This document shows positions 1 to 9,600 of a stretch of 64,000 bases of DNA, piece after piece; the stretch's first letter is position 1, and every line of letters begins with the position of its first letter. Below the pieces are notes generated by a model. The model saw only the letters and a program-made list of their open reading frames with translations, had not been told where the DNA came from and did not search any database. Source of the DNA: Planifilum sp021793745 (GTDB lineage Bacteria > Bacillota > Bacilli > Thermoactinomycetales > DSM-44946); the NCBI GenBank assembly GCA_937983105.1, contig CALKAM010000024.1:11451-75450 (forward strand), in the 5' to 3' direction. Position numbers and translations under genes: made by a program.

Positions 1-558
1 AATCTGATTGAAGGCGGAATTAAAACCCTTCTGCTATTGGGTTACCTGCTTCTCATTTCCCAGACCCCGCCCATCAGACGCCTGTTTCAGTATCACGGAG
101 CTGAACACAAGGTGATTAACGCCTACGAGGCCGGGGTAGAATTAACAGTAGACAATGTCCAACAGCGTTCCACCCTCCACTATCGATGCGGGAGCAGCTT
201 CATCGTCCTCACGATCCTGGTCGGGGTGATCATTTACTCGTTCTTCAGTTACGAAAATGTATGGGACCGGATTGCCACCCGTCTCCTGCTGCTGCCCATC
301 GTCGTCGGATTATCCTATGAAATGCTCCGGTTCACCAATGCGGTGCGCGATGTTCCCATCCTCAATTATCTCGGCTATCCGGGTCTGTGGCTTCAGAAAT
401 TGACCACCCGCGAGCCCCGGGACGACCAAGTGGAGGTGGCCATCGCCGCCTTTGAACGCATGCACGCTCTGGACAATCAATACGCTGAAAAAGCCGGCGT
501 CTCCCCCAACGTTTCAATCCGGATGACCGGTATGACCCGAGAACCCCTGGGGAAATGA
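1..558 (+). CDS. YqhQ-like DUF1385 membrane protein (5' end outside window)
   Basis: Frame 1 is open from the first base, so the N-terminus lies outside the window; a TTG at 37 is only an internal codon. The visible 185 residues contain GAEHKVINAYE followed by a Cys-containing segment (RCGSSF) and two hydrophobic stretches (about residues 65-85 and 90-110), typical of the DUF1385/YqhQ family of integral membrane proteins. Function is unknown. A small membrane gene starts 11 bases after the stop. With the nearby patatin and mntR genes this recalls the Bacillus yqhN-yqhO-yqhP-yqhQ neighbourhood, which supports the assignment. Confidence 0.85.
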   Translation, partial: NLIEGGIKTLLLLGYLLLISQTPPIRRLFQYHGAEHKVINAYEAGVELTVDNVQQRSTLHYRCGSSFIVLTILVGVIIYSFFSYENVWDRIATRLLLLPIVVGLSYEMLRFTNAVRDVPILNYLGYPGLWLQKLTTREPRDDQVEVAIAAFERMHALDNQYAEKAGVSPNVSIRMTGMTREPLGK

Positions 559-568
559 GGTTGGTTGG

Positions 569-883
569 ATGTACGGTCGAAGGTGGAAAATCTGGCGCTA
601 TACCATCTTTGCGCTGATCGGAGTCGGGCTGTTGAGTGTCTTGAGTCAAAAGCCGGGAGGAATCCTCTTCCCTCTCCTGTTAGTGGGGGTCATCTATCTC
701 CTCTACAAGCATCCGCCTCGATGGTTGATGCGCTTTGTCTATCCATCGCACCCCTACCAACCGAAGAGGGTTCCGCCCCGTCAACGCAAACGGCCCGCCA
801 AGGGACGGCCCCACCTGCGGGTGATCAAAGGAAAGGGGCCGAAAAATCCCGGAGATAAAGCGTCCAAGTCCAATACCCGCTAG
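569..883 (+). CDS. Small membrane protein, YqhP-like by position
   Basis: This 104-residue protein starts with ATG 11 bases after the yqhQ-like stop, so it is probably co-transcribed with it. It has one long or two short hydrophobic segments (about residues 11-47, rich in Leu/Val/Ile) and a very basic C-terminal tail with many Arg, Lys and Pro. I recognise no catalytic motif. Bacillus carries a small membrane gene (yqhP) in the equivalent position, so YqhP-like is a positional guess. A strong terminator follows. Confidence 0.7.
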   Translation: MYGRRWKIWRYTIFALIGVGLLSVLSQKPGGILFPLLLVGVIYLLYKHPPRWLMRFVYPSHPYQPKRVPPRQRKRPAKGRPHLRVIKGKGPKNPGDKASKSNTR

Positions 884-906
884 TCTGCTGAAGGGGGATG
901 CCGCGG

Positions 907-937
907 AGACTGCTGACACGATCAGCAGTCTTTTTTG
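907..937 (+). terminator. Rho-independent terminator after the yqhQ operon
   Basis: A ten-base stem AGACTGCTGA / TCAGCAGTCT with a five-base loop is followed by six T residues. Confidence 0.85.
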
Positions 938-962
938 TGGGCTTATGTTTTTTCAAAATGAT

Positions 963-996
963 AAAACCCTGTTGATTAAACCATCAACAGGGTTTT
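963..996. repeat. Perfect inverted repeat, possible second terminator
   Basis: AAAACCCTGTTGAT and its reverse complement are separated by six bases. The A/T ends make it a possible bidirectional terminator between the converging yqhQ and patatin/PrcB operons. The rest of 884-1181 shows no other signal. Confidence 0.5.
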
Positions 997-1181
997 CAGC
1001 TTTTGAAACTACGGAATCATGAGGCCGCACACGTAAGGTGATTCGCGACCCGTCGATGTGGAGTCAGGGAAGGATTGGCAAAAGGCACAATACAAGAAAA
1101 CGACGGCCTTTTCCAGGGCGGGGTGTGGCAGCTTCGAGGGTCTCGGCGAGGAAGACCCGCATCCCGCGGTGGAACGCTTCT

Positions 1182-1574
1182 TCATTGTCGGGGCTTTTTG
1201 GGATCCGGCGCCACCCCGAAGGGCTTTCCCGTGCTCTCCTCAATCACTTGGACGGTGTCCCGGACCTCCCCCAGCAAATAGGGAACGACGAGAACCTGCG
1301 GGTAGAATCGGTCCGGCTGGGGACCCGACTCTCTGACGACGATCTCCCACCCCTGCTTACCGGACCGGATTTGGGATAGGGTCAAGCGATAACCCGGATT
1401 CGGACGAACGCCCGAAGAGATGAGCAAATATCGCCGGTCGTCATATGTAAAGAAATGCGCCCCCCGCACCTTTTTGACAGAGGAGATCCATTGAACCACC
1501 GGAGCAGGAAGCTGTTTTTCCTCGCCTTGGCGGATCTGTTTGAATGGAGCCGGCTCCCTTCGTTTACCCTCCAT
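1182..1574 (-). CDS. PrcB C-terminal-like domain protein
   Basis: A 130-residue protein with no signal peptide or membrane segment. The segment YLLISSGVRPNPGYRLTL resembles the PrcB C-terminal domain (often written as a G-x-x-P/T-x-GY core), found in secreted or protease-associated proteins of unknown role. The gene overlaps the end of the patatin gene, so the two are probably translationally coupled. ATG at 1574 is chosen (AAGGAG about 12 bases upstream, 11-base overlap); a GTG at 1595 would add seven residues. Family recognition rests on pattern only. Confidence 0.55.
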   Translation of the reverse strand: MEGKRREPAPFKQIRQGEEKQLPAPVVQWISSVKKVRGAHFFTYDDRRYLLISSGVRPNPGYRLTLSQIRSGKQGWEIVVRESGPQPDRFYPQVLVVPYLLGEVRDTVQVIEESTGKPFGVAPDPKKPRQ

Positions 1575-2547
1575 GCTCCACAACATCTCCTTCACTCTGA
1601 GGTGACGGGCGCATCGTGTACCGGACCGGAGAAGCGCCGGAGCGCATGGCCAGATAATCCGAGAATCTCCACTTGCTGAAGAAGGCTTCGCCGGCCTTCC
1701 TGCCCGCCTCGTACAACGCTTGTCGCTGTTCGCGGGAGATGTGAAAGTCCGTCACACTAACACCCTTCGTCAGCACCTGAATGGTCCGCAATCGGTCCTG
1801 CTCCTTGATGTGTCGGTTATCGTGGGCTTCCATCATCGTCAAAAACATCGCCCGAAACAGGGAGATCGGACCGCGTATCGCGCGGGGTTGTCCCTCCGTC
1901 TCCGAAATGAGGCGAAAGCCGAAGGTGGGCCAGCGGGGATGCTCCCGGTCAAACAACCAGACCGGAAAATTGCTCAACAGGCCTCCATCCACAATGTAAC
2001 TGACCTTTTTGGAGGGCCGATACAGGACCTTGGCCGGATCGAAAAAATACGGAATGCTGCAGCTCATCCGGACGGCTCGGGCCACCGTCAGCCGTTCGGC
2101 GGAGTATCCGTACTCCTCCAGGTCTTCGGGAAGCACCAAAAGCGACCCCCGGCTAATATCCGACGCAATGATCCGAAGCTTCCGATCCTTCAGATCAGAA
2201 AAGGTCCGCACCCCTTTTTTCGCGAGCAGCTTCTCGATCCACTGTTCCAGGGGGCGTCCCGAATGAAGTCCCTTCTTCACCAGCAGTCGAGTGGCCGGTC
2301 CCAGGTAGGGAATTCGGTGAAACCAGGTTTTGGACAGGAATTGGCTGAACTCCTCTTCAATCATCAGTTCAACCAGCTCATCCCCCCGATAGCCCGCCGC
2401 CAACAGAGAAGCGATGATCGCCCCTGCCGAAGCTCCGGCCAACTGCTTCCAGCGAAAGCCCTTCTCTTCGGCCACCTGCAGAGCCCCGACCAAAGCCACC
2501 GCCTTGACGCCACCGCCTTCAAACACGGCATCCGCCCACACGGGCAA
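1564..2547 (-). CDS. Patatin-like phospholipase (YqhO-like)
   Basis: A 327-residue patatin-family acyl hydrolase. The oxyanion-hole glycines (GGGVK, residues 11-15), the nucleophile elbow GASAG (Ser40) and the catalytic DGG (Asp187) are all present, so the Ser-Asp dyad is intact. No signal peptide or membrane anchor is visible, so it is probably cytoplasmic and may act on phospholipids or other acyl esters. It lies just downstream of mntR, as yqhO does in Bacillus, and overlaps the PrcB-like gene at its 3' end. The true substrate is not known. Confidence 0.9.
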   Translation of the reverse strand: MPVWADAVFEGGGVKAVALVGALQVAEEKGFRWKQLAGASAGAIIASLLAAGYRGDELVELMIEEEFSQFLSKTWFHRIPYLGPATRLLVKKGLHSGRPLEQWIEKLLAKKGVRTFSDLKDRKLRIIASDISRGSLLVLPEDLEEYGYSAERLTVARAVRMSCSIPYFFDPAKVLYRPSKKVSYIVDGGLLSNFPVWLFDREHPRWPTFGFRLISETEGQPRAIRGPISLFRAMFLTMMEAHDNRHIKEQDRLRTIQVLTKGVSVTDFHISREQRQALYEAGRKAGEAFFSKWRFSDYLAMRSGASPVRYTMRPSPQSEGDVVEHGG

Positions 2548-2617
2548 CCCCTCCCTAAATGTTAGGAATCATCTCCCTCTTAAGATCCTATGTGCGTGCC
2601 GGCAGGGGCGATTCCCC

Positions 2618-3055
2618 TTACGGGGATACATCCTCCTCCATCTCGTCCGCTTCCTTCAGCGCGCGCAGTTCGGCGATCCGTTCCGGGTTTTGCTGGAAAT
2701 ACTGAACCAGGTATTCGATGCAGGTAATCGAATCCCAGCTCAGATGGTGCTCAATCCCCTCGACATCGTCATAGATCAATTCCTCGCTGACTCCGATTAT
2801 TCGCAAAAATTCCTCCAACAGCTGATGGCGGTCGACCAACCGCTTGCCCATTTTTCGCCCTTTGGGGGTCAGCACCAATCCCCGGTATTTTTCATACACC
2901 AGATATTTGCCCCGATCCAGCTTTTGAACCATTTTGGTCACGGAAGAAGGGTGAACCTCCAACGCTTCGGCGATATCCGAAACCCTGGCATATCCCTTTT
3001 GATTGATCAGTTTGTAAATATTCTCCAAATAATCCTCCATGCTGGGCGTTGGCAT
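2618..3055 (-). CDS. mntR: Manganese-responsive DtxR-family repressor MntR
   Basis: A 145-residue DtxR/MntR-family metalloregulator: winged helix (about residues 1-70) followed by a helical dimerisation domain, with no SH3 domain. Every metal ligand known from Bacillus MntR is in place with identical numbering: Asp8, Glu11, His77, Glu99, Glu102 and His103. It is expected to repress Mn(II) uptake genes when Mn is bound. No MntR target transporter is in the window. It is divergent from hutH across about 290 bases and is followed by the patatin gene. Confidence 0.95.
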   Translation of the reverse strand: MPTPSMEDYLENIYKLINQKGYARVSDIAEALEVHPSSVTKMVQKLDRGKYLVYEKYRGLVLTPKGRKMGKRLVDRHQLLEEFLRIIGVSEELIYDDVEGIEHHLSWDSITCIEYLVQYFQQNPERIAELRALKEADEMEEDVSP

Positions 3056-3203
3056 GAAACTGACCCCCTGTCAATCCCAAACAATGATTTGATGAAACCG
3101 GCCCAAAAGCAATCAAAACTGCTCTGGCTTCTTATTTTATCATAAAATCGATAAAAGCTCACATCCCGTTTTAACCAAAAAGGGAAACCCTTATTCCTTT
3201 GAC

Positions 3204-3232
3204 TTGCAAAGTATAAAGGGATCGCATACAAT
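3204..3232 (+). promoter_or_regulatory. hutH promoter
   Basis: TTGCAA (3204-3209) and TACAAT (3227-3232) are spaced by exactly 17 bases, a good sigma-A-type promoter. The -10 context CATACAATA also resembles mother-cell sigma factor -10 elements, so sporulation control cannot be excluded. Transcription should begin near 3239, giving a leader of about 105 bases. Confidence 0.6.
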
Positions 3233-3256
3233 ACATACACTCCAAGGAATATCCTG

Positions 3257-3320
3257 AAAGTGCAACGAAAGGGGGGATCGGGTTTAGACCTGATCCCCCC
3301 TTCCTCGTGCACTTTTCTTT
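3257..3320 (+). promoter_or_regulatory. Long hairpin leader of hutH, candidate attenuator
   Basis: Arms 3257-3279 and 3292-3315 are almost perfectly complementary: outer AAAGTGCA/TGCACTTT and inner AAGGGGGGATC/GATCCCCCCTT, with a 12-base loop and one small bulge region. A T-rich run (TTTTCTTT) follows immediately and the hutH ribosome binding site lies at 3324-3331. The geometry fits an intrinsic terminator placed inside the hutH leader, so antitermination control is plausible. No hutP gene is visible here. Confidence 0.6.
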
Positions 3321-3342
3321 GATAAAGGAGGAAAGCGCTCTC

Positions 3343-4875
3343 ATGGACCAACATCCTGCCCTTATCCTGGATGGCAGTGCTTTGACCCTGAAGGATTTTG
3401 CCGATGTCGTCCATCGCCGCCGTCCGGTGGCCCTGGACCCGGAGGCGATTCACCGGATGGAGGCTTCCCGACGCATGGTGGAACAACTGGTTCAAAAGGA
3501 GCGGATCATCTACGGGATCACTACCGGATTCGGGAAATTTAGCGACACCGTCATCAGTCGCCATCAATCGGCGGAGTTGCAACTCAACCTGATCCGCAGC
3601 CATGCTTGTGGAGTGGGAACTCCCTTATCCGAGGAAGTGGTCCGGGGGATGATCCTGCTTCGGGCCAATGCCTTGGCCAAAGGGTTTTCCGGAGTTCGCC
3701 CCGTTGTCGTCCAACGGCTGATCGATCTTTTAAACAAGGGAATCCACCCGCATATTCCGTCCCAGGGATCCCTGGGGGCCAGCGGAGACCTCGCCCCCCT
3801 CGCTCACATGGCTCTGCCCCTGTTGGGAGAAGGGGAAGTATGGTACACAGGAAAGCGGATGGCGGCAGCACAGGCCCTCCGCCTGGCCGGACTGGAGCCC
3901 ATCGAATTGGCGGCTAAGGAAGGGCTGGCATTGATCAACGGCACGCAATTGATGACCAGTCTGACCGCTTTGGCCCTGATCGCTTCCGAGCGCCTGTTGC
4001 TGTCCGCCGACATTATCGGCGCCATGACCCTGGAAGCCCTTGGCGGCATCCCCCAGGCGTTCCATCCTCTCCTGCAAAAAGTGCGCGGCCATCAGGGTCA
4101 GATCGCCTCCGCGGACAACTTGCGATCCCTGATCCAGGAAAGCTCCCTGGTCAACGGCCCCGGACCGCAGCGCGTTCAGGACGCCTACAGCCTGCGTTGC
4201 ATGCCGCAGGTCCATGGGGCCTCCAAGGATGCATTCCACTATGTGAAAGATGTGATCCTTCGGGAGATGAACGCGGCCACGGACAACCCTTTGCTTTTTC
4301 CCGAAGAGAACCTGGTGGTTTCAGGAGGCAACTTCCACGGTCAGCCGATTGCCCTCGCCGCCGATTTTCTGGCCATCGCCCTGGCAGAGCTGGCCAATAT
4401 TTCCGAGCGACGGACGGAACGATTGGTCAACCCCCATTTGAGCGGCCTCCCTCCCTTTCTCACCCGAAGGGGCGGCCTGCATTCCGGCTACATGATCCTG
4501 CAATACGTGGCGGCCTCCCTGGTATCCGAAAACAAACCCCTGTGTCATCCGGCCTCCGTCGATTCCATCCCCTCTTCCGCCAACCAGGAGGATCATGTCA
4601 GCATGGGAGCGATCGGCGCTCGAAAGCTGCAATCCGTCGTACACAACGTGACCAGGGTGTTGGCCATTGAATATCTCTGCGCCGCCCAGGCGCTGGAATT
4701 CGCCAAGGCGTCTTTCGGGGTGGGCACCCGAATCGCCTATCGCCTGCTCCGCGAACGGGTATCGCCGCTGGAGGGGGATCGGGAAGGCACCGTCGACATC
4801 GAAGAAGCCGCTCGCTTGATCGAACAAGGAACGCTGGTTCGGGCAGTGGCCGAAGCCGTTCCCTTATCCCTCTGA
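3343..4875 (+). CDS. hutH: Histidine ammonia-lyase
   Basis: Converts histidine to urocanate and ammonia, the first step of histidine degradation. The 510-residue length matches the family, and the Ala-Ser-Gly triad that forms the MIO cofactor is at residues 146-148 in GSLGASGDLAPLAHMAL. Other conserved stretches (YGITTGFG, QDAYSLRC-like, NQEDHVSMG) are intact. ATG at 3343 is chosen because AAAGGAGG lies 11 bases upstream; a longer GTG reading at 3307 would start inside the leader hairpin. No other hut gene is adjacent, so the pathway genes must be elsewhere. Confidence 0.96.
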   Translation: MDQHPALILDGSALTLKDFADVVHRRRPVALDPEAIHRMEASRRMVEQLVQKERIIYGITTGFGKFSDTVISRHQSAELQLNLIRSHACGVGTPLSEEVVRGMILLRANALAKGFSGVRPVVVQRLIDLLNKGIHPHIPSQGSLGASGDLAPLAHMALPLLGEGEVWYTGKRMAAAQALRLAGLEPIELAAKEGLALINGTQLMTSLTALALIASERLLLSADIIGAMTLEALGGIPQAFHPLLQKVRGHQGQIASADNLRSLIQESSLVNGPGPQRVQDAYSLRCMPQVHGASKDAFHYVKDVILREMNAATDNPLLFPEENLVVSGGNFHGQPIALAADFLAIALAELANISERRTERLVNPHLSGLPPFLTRRGGLHSGYMILQYVAASLVSENKPLCHPASVDSIPSSANQEDHVSMGAIGARKLQSVVHNVTRVLAIEYLCAAQALEFAKASFGVGTRIAYRLLRERVSPLEGDREGTVDIEEAARLIEQGTLVRAVAEAVPLSL

Positions 4876-4881
4876 ACGGAA

Positions 4882-5631
4882 TCAGCCCCGGGCATCCCCG
4901 TCCAGATGGAGGGGCACGGGTCGGAAGTTCAGATAATCACAGGATACCAATTGAAGGTAGATGCTTTCGTACTCCCCTTCGACCGCCTCTTTGTGAGCGG
5001 ATCCGTGCAGGTGGCCGTAGACACATGTGCGGACTTCAAACTCCTTCATCACTTCCAGAAAACCGGAGTCGGGAATCCGCTTGGTTACCGGAGGGAAATG
5101 GAGCATCACCACCCGTGGCAGATCCGGGTGATCCCGTACCGCCGACTCCAAAGCCAGCCGCAGGCGGCCCACCTGCCGTTCGTAGATCCTCCGATCCCTT
5201 TCCTCTTCCCACAGCCAGTCACCCGGGAGCGTCCACCCCCTTGTACCGGCGACGACCATTCCCTCAACGAGGGTGTAGTCGGCATCGATCCACTCCATCC
5301 CCTCCGGAAGCGCTTGGCGCACCTTTTTTTTACTCTGGGCATAGTAACAGTGATTTCCCGGGGACATCACCTTGCGTCCGGGAAGCTGGGCGATCCAGTC
5401 GAAATCGTGGCGCGCTTCCTCCAGATTCATTCCCCAGCTGATATCCCCGGGAATCAGTACCGTATCCTGTTCCCCCACTCGCTCCAGCCACGCATCACGG
5501 ATTTTCTCATAATGGCGATCCCACCCGAAAACATCCATCGGCTTGTATACGTCTTCGTCGTGATTGACTCCGAACAATTCCGTCGGCTTGTTAAAGGAAA
5601 GATGAAGATCGCTGATCGCAAAAATCGCCAC
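4882..5631 (-). CDS. Calcineurin-type metallophosphoesterase
   Basis: A 249-residue cytoplasmic protein with the full metallophosphoesterase set: DLH (residues 8-10), PGDISW, PGNHCYY, MLHFPP and YGHLHG, which together bind two metal ions. It begins with GTG at 5631 and has a G-rich ribosome site about 11 bases upstream. It is convergent with hutH, with only six bases between stop codons. Substrate is unknown; relatives hydrolyse phosphodiesters or phosphoproteins. Confidence 0.85.
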   Translation of the reverse strand: MAIFAISDLHLSFNKPTELFGVNHDEDVYKPMDVFGWDRHYEKIRDAWLERVGEQDTVLIPGDISWGMNLEEARHDFDWIAQLPGRKVMSPGNHCYYAQSKKKVRQALPEGMEWIDADYTLVEGMVVAGTRGWTLPGDWLWEEERDRRIYERQVGRLRLALESAVRDHPDLPRVVMLHFPPVTKRIPDSGFLEVMKEFEVRTCVYGHLHGSAHKEAVEGEYESIYLQLVSCDYLNFRPVPLHLDGDARG

Positions 5632-5918
5632 TTGTAATACCCCATCCCTCTGCCGGCTTCACAAAAACAGCCGTTGAAATCGTCAACTCAACATCTCCAT
5701 ACCCAAAAAAGTCGGTGATCATACCCGCCGGAGAAACATCCGCCCTGTCCTCGACCTTTCCCCCGCCATAGAATATTCCGAAGCCCGATTTTCCCTCCCC
5801 GGGAACGGCACCGGGCCTCAGGAAGACGGAGGGCGTTGCTCGTTCGGCGCCCCCTTTGCACCACTGAAAGGTTTAGGCGTCCTTCGCTACGCTTTGAAAG
5901 GGGAAAGGGGAGAAAACG

Positions 5919-6572
5919 GTGAAACCCTTTCATTACATGGCCGTCGGCGATTCCATCACGGCGGGTTACAATGCTCCTCAGCGGCGGGGGTTTGTGGACA
6001 TGCTGGGCGCCCGGCTCGGTTCACATCTGCCGTACGTCAGGGTTGCAAACGGTGGAAAGAAGGGAGCCACCAGCGGAGATCTTCTTTTTTTCATGACCTT
6101 TTCTCCCTTCCTCCAGTCCGCTCTCCGGCGGGCGGATCTGATCACGCTCTATGTTGGCGGAAATGATCTGCTTCACGCCTATCTGAAAATGTTCTTTTTC
6201 CGCTGTCCGGACGCCATTTCCCGATCCATGAAGCTTTACAAGCGTCATCTGGTCCAGCTGGTCCAAATGATCCGCCGACGGAACCCTTGTCCCCTTTTCC
6301 TCCTCAACCTATACAATCCCTTCCCCGCCTCGCCGCTGGCCGTCCATCGGGTAACTGAAATGAACGGCATCATCGCCGAAGTGGCCGCCAGGTGGCACCT
6401 TCCCGTCGTCGACATCTACGAGCGCTTCCTCGGGATGGAACCCCTCCTGATCCACGGTTACCGGACGGGAGACCTTTCCGACTACCGCCTGTTCGGAAAC
6501 AATCCGATCCATCCCAACGGGGCAGGGCACCGGGTAATCGCCGAAGCGGTCTGGGAAGGAATCGACGGATAA
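5919..6572 (+). CDS. SGNH/GDSL-family lipase or esterase
   Basis: A 217-residue SGNH hydrolase. Block I GDSIT holds the nucleophile Ser, block III is YVGGNDLL, and the C-terminal His lies in NNPIHPNGAGH. In most relatives the residue three before this His is the catalytic Asp (DxxH); here it is Asn, so the triad looks altered or the acid is supplied elsewhere. No signal peptide is evident, suggesting a cytoplasmic enzyme. GTG at 5919 follows AAAGGGGAG with good spacing. The 290 bases upstream hold no gene and no clear signal. Confidence 0.8.
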   Translation: MKPFHYMAVGDSITAGYNAPQRRGFVDMLGARLGSHLPYVRVANGGKKGATSGDLLFFMTFSPFLQSALRRADLITLYVGGNDLLHAYLKMFFFRCPDAISRSMKLYKRHLVQLVQMIRRRNPCPLFLLNLYNPFPASPLAVHRVTEMNGIIAEVAARWHLPVVDIYERFLGMEPLLIHGYRTGDLSDYRLFGNNPIHPNGAGHRVIAEAVWEGIDG

Positions 6573-6573
6573 A

Positions 6574-6605
6574 AAGAGAGTCCCGTGCCACGCATCGGGC
6601 ACGGG
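6574..6605 (-). terminator. Terminator of nrdJ (possibly bidirectional)
   Basis: Stem CCCGTGCC/GGCACGGG with an eight-base loop. On the minus strand it is followed by a CTCTTTTT run just after the nrdJ stop. On the plus strand T residues follow only after a seven-base gap. Confidence 0.65.
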
Positions 6606-6619
6606 CAAAAGGTTTTTTA

Positions 6620-9600
6620 TCAGGAGCAACCGGTGGTTGCACCGCAGTCGAGACAGACATAACAGGAACCGTTGCGCTTCGTCATCCCCCCGCATTCAAT
6701 ACACAGGGGCGCACCGCTGCTGGCTCGGATCGCCTCCAGATTGTCCCGGGGAGTGACGCCCTCCCGCTCATCTCCGGCGAGCCCCCCGGTCACCTCTTTG
6801 TACGCCTCCTCCATTTCCCGATTCGCCCGGACATCGGTATTCTCCTGCTCCTCCCGATGGATGCGCTCCTTCTTGAAGCGGTTGGCGTACATCCGGAGCT
6901 CTTCCTTTTTCGGAGGAACCTGGACGAAGTCGGTCCGACCCAGATACTCCATCCCCAGCATGCGGAAAACGTAATCGATGACCGAGGTCGCCATTTTGAT
7001 ATTGGGGTGCTCCACCGGCCCCGACGGCTCAAACCGCGTAAAGGTCATCGAGTTGACATACTTCTCCAGGGGCACCCCGTGCTGGAGGCCGAGGGACACC
7101 GCCACGGCAAAGGCGTCCAGAAGACCGCGCATCGTGCTGCCCGCCTTGTGCATGTCGATGAAGATCTCGCCGAGGGAGCCGTCTTCGTATTCGCCGGTCC
7201 GGACAAAAATCTTCTGCCCGGCAATCCTCGCCTCCTGGGTGAACCCATCCCGCTTCCGGGGCAGACGGCGCCGGACGCTGGGAACGTGCCCCGTCGCGTA
7301 AATTTCCGTCAGCTTCGTCGCGGCGGCTGCGGCGTCGGCGGCAATCTCCTCTTCCGGAACATTCTCCTCCTCCTGCTTGTCCCCCCGGGTGTTCAGCGGT
7401 TGCGAACTCTTCGAACCGTCGCGGTAGAGGGCGATCGCCTTCAGACCCAAACGCCAGCCCTGCTCATAGGCATCGAGAATATCTTCCACCGAGGCATCGG
7501 CGGGCATGTTGATCGTCTTGGAGATCGCCCCGCTCAGAAAGGACTGGGCGGCGGCCATCATCCGCAGGTGGCCCATGTAGTGAATAAACCGTTTCCCGTG
7601 TTTGCCGCAGGGATTCGCCGTATCAAAGACGGGATAATGTTCCTCCTTCAAGTGGGGGGCCCCTTCGGTGGTCATCATCCCACAGATTACATCGCTGGCT
7701 TCATCGATCTCCCGCTGGCTGAAGCCCAGCTCCTTCAACAAATTGAAGCCCGGCGCGCGGTATTCCTCCGGCTTGAAGCCCAGCCGCTTCAGACAATCTT
7801 CCCCCAGAATCCACACGTTGAAGGCGTAGGGAAGCTCAAACACCGTGGGCAGAGCCTTCTCCACCTTCTCCAGATCTTCCTCGGTGAACCCCTTTTCCAG
7901 GAGGGTCTCCCGGTTGATGTGGGGCGCTCCCTCCAGGGAGAGGGTTCCCATCACGTACCGGAGAATGTCTTCGATCTGCTCGGGGCTGTACCCGAGGTTT
8001 TTCAAGGCGGGACGGATCGATTGGTTGGCGATCTTGAAGTAGCCCCCGCCCGCCAGCTTTTTAAACTTGACCAGAGCGAAATCCGGTTCGATTCCGGTGG
8101 TATCGCAATCCATCAACAGACCGATCGTCCCCGTGGGAGCGATGAGGGTGGTCTGGGCGTTGCGATAGCCGTATTTTTCGCCCATCTCCAGGGCTTCGTC
8201 CCAACTCTTCCGGGCGGCCTTCAGCAGATCCGGGGGACATTTCGTGGGGTGGATCCCCATCGGCTTGATCGTCAGCCCTTCATACTCCTCCTCCGGCGCG
8301 TTGTAGGCGGCCCGCCGGTGGTTGCGGATGACCCTGAGCATGTGCTCCCGGTTGACGGGAAACGCCTTGAAGGGTCCCAGCTCCCGGGCCATCTCCGCCG
8401 AGGTGACATAGGCGGTGCCGGTCATCAGCGCCGTAATGGCACCGGTGAGGGCCAGGGCCTCCTCGGAATCATAGGGAATCCCGGACACCATCAGCAGCGT
8501 CCCGATATTGGCATAACCAAGCCCCAGCGTCCGGTACTCATAGGACAGTCTGGCGATCTCCCGGGAGGGATACTGGGCCATCAAAACGGAAATCTCCAGG
8601 ACGATCGTCCACAGGCGAACCGCATGCTTGAAGGACGGAATATCGAAGGTCCGGGTTTCGGGATCGTAAAATTTCATCAGGTTGAGGGAAGCCAGGTTAC
8701 AGGCGGTATTGTCCAAAAACATGTATTCACTGCACGGATTGGAAGCATTGATCCGATTGTGGCGGGCTCCCACCTGACCGTCCATGCCGGCGGGACAGGT
8801 GTGCCACTCATTGATCGTCCCGTCGTACTGGACGCCCGGATCGGCGCACTCCCAGGCGGCCTGTCCGATCTGACGCCACAGCTCCCGGGCACGGACCACC
8901 TTTTTGACCTTCCCGGTCGTCCTGTACTTCAGCGCCCAACCCCCGTCCTCCTGAAGCGAGTGGAAAAATTCGTGGGGGATCCGGACCGAGTTGTTGGAAT
9001 TCTGACCCGAGATGGTATCGTACGCCTCCCCGTTAAAGGAGGGATCATAACCGGCCTGAATCAGGGCGCGGACCTTCTTTTCCTCCTCCGACTTCCAATT
9101 GATAAACTCTTCCACATCCGGGTGATCCAGGTCGAGGCAGACCATTTTCGCCGCCCGCCGGGTGGTGCCTCCGGATTTGATGGCCCCGGCTGCCCGGTCC
9201 CCGATTTTCAGGAAGGAGAGAAGCCCCGAGGATGTGCCACCGCCGGACAGGGGCTCCCCCTTTCCGCGGATATTGGAAAAGTTGGTCCCCGTGCCGCTTC
9301 CGTATTTGAAGAGGCGAGCCTCCCGCAGCCACAAGTCCATGATCCCGCCTTCGTTGACCAAATCATCCTCGACGGACTGAATAAAGCAGGCATGGGGCTG
9401 CGGCCGGCTGTAGGCGTCTTCCCCCTGCTTCACCTCTTCCGTCTCCGGATCCACATAATAGTGGCCCTGGGGCTTCCCGGAAATCCCGTAGGCATAATGG
9501 AGCCCCGTGTTGAACCATTGGGGGGAGTTGGGAGCGGCCATCTGATTCAGCATCATATAGACCAGCTCATCGTAAAAGGCCTGGGCATCCTCTTCGGAAT

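Noticed and set aside
3307..3342. GTG start for hutH with 12 extra residues
   Set aside because: It falls in the leader hairpin and has no ribosome site, whereas ATG 3343 has AAAGGAGG.
5641..5918. Possible cobalamin riboswitch (GGGAACGG, CCACTG fragments)
   Set aside because: The B12 box and the ordered core motifs are missing on both strands.
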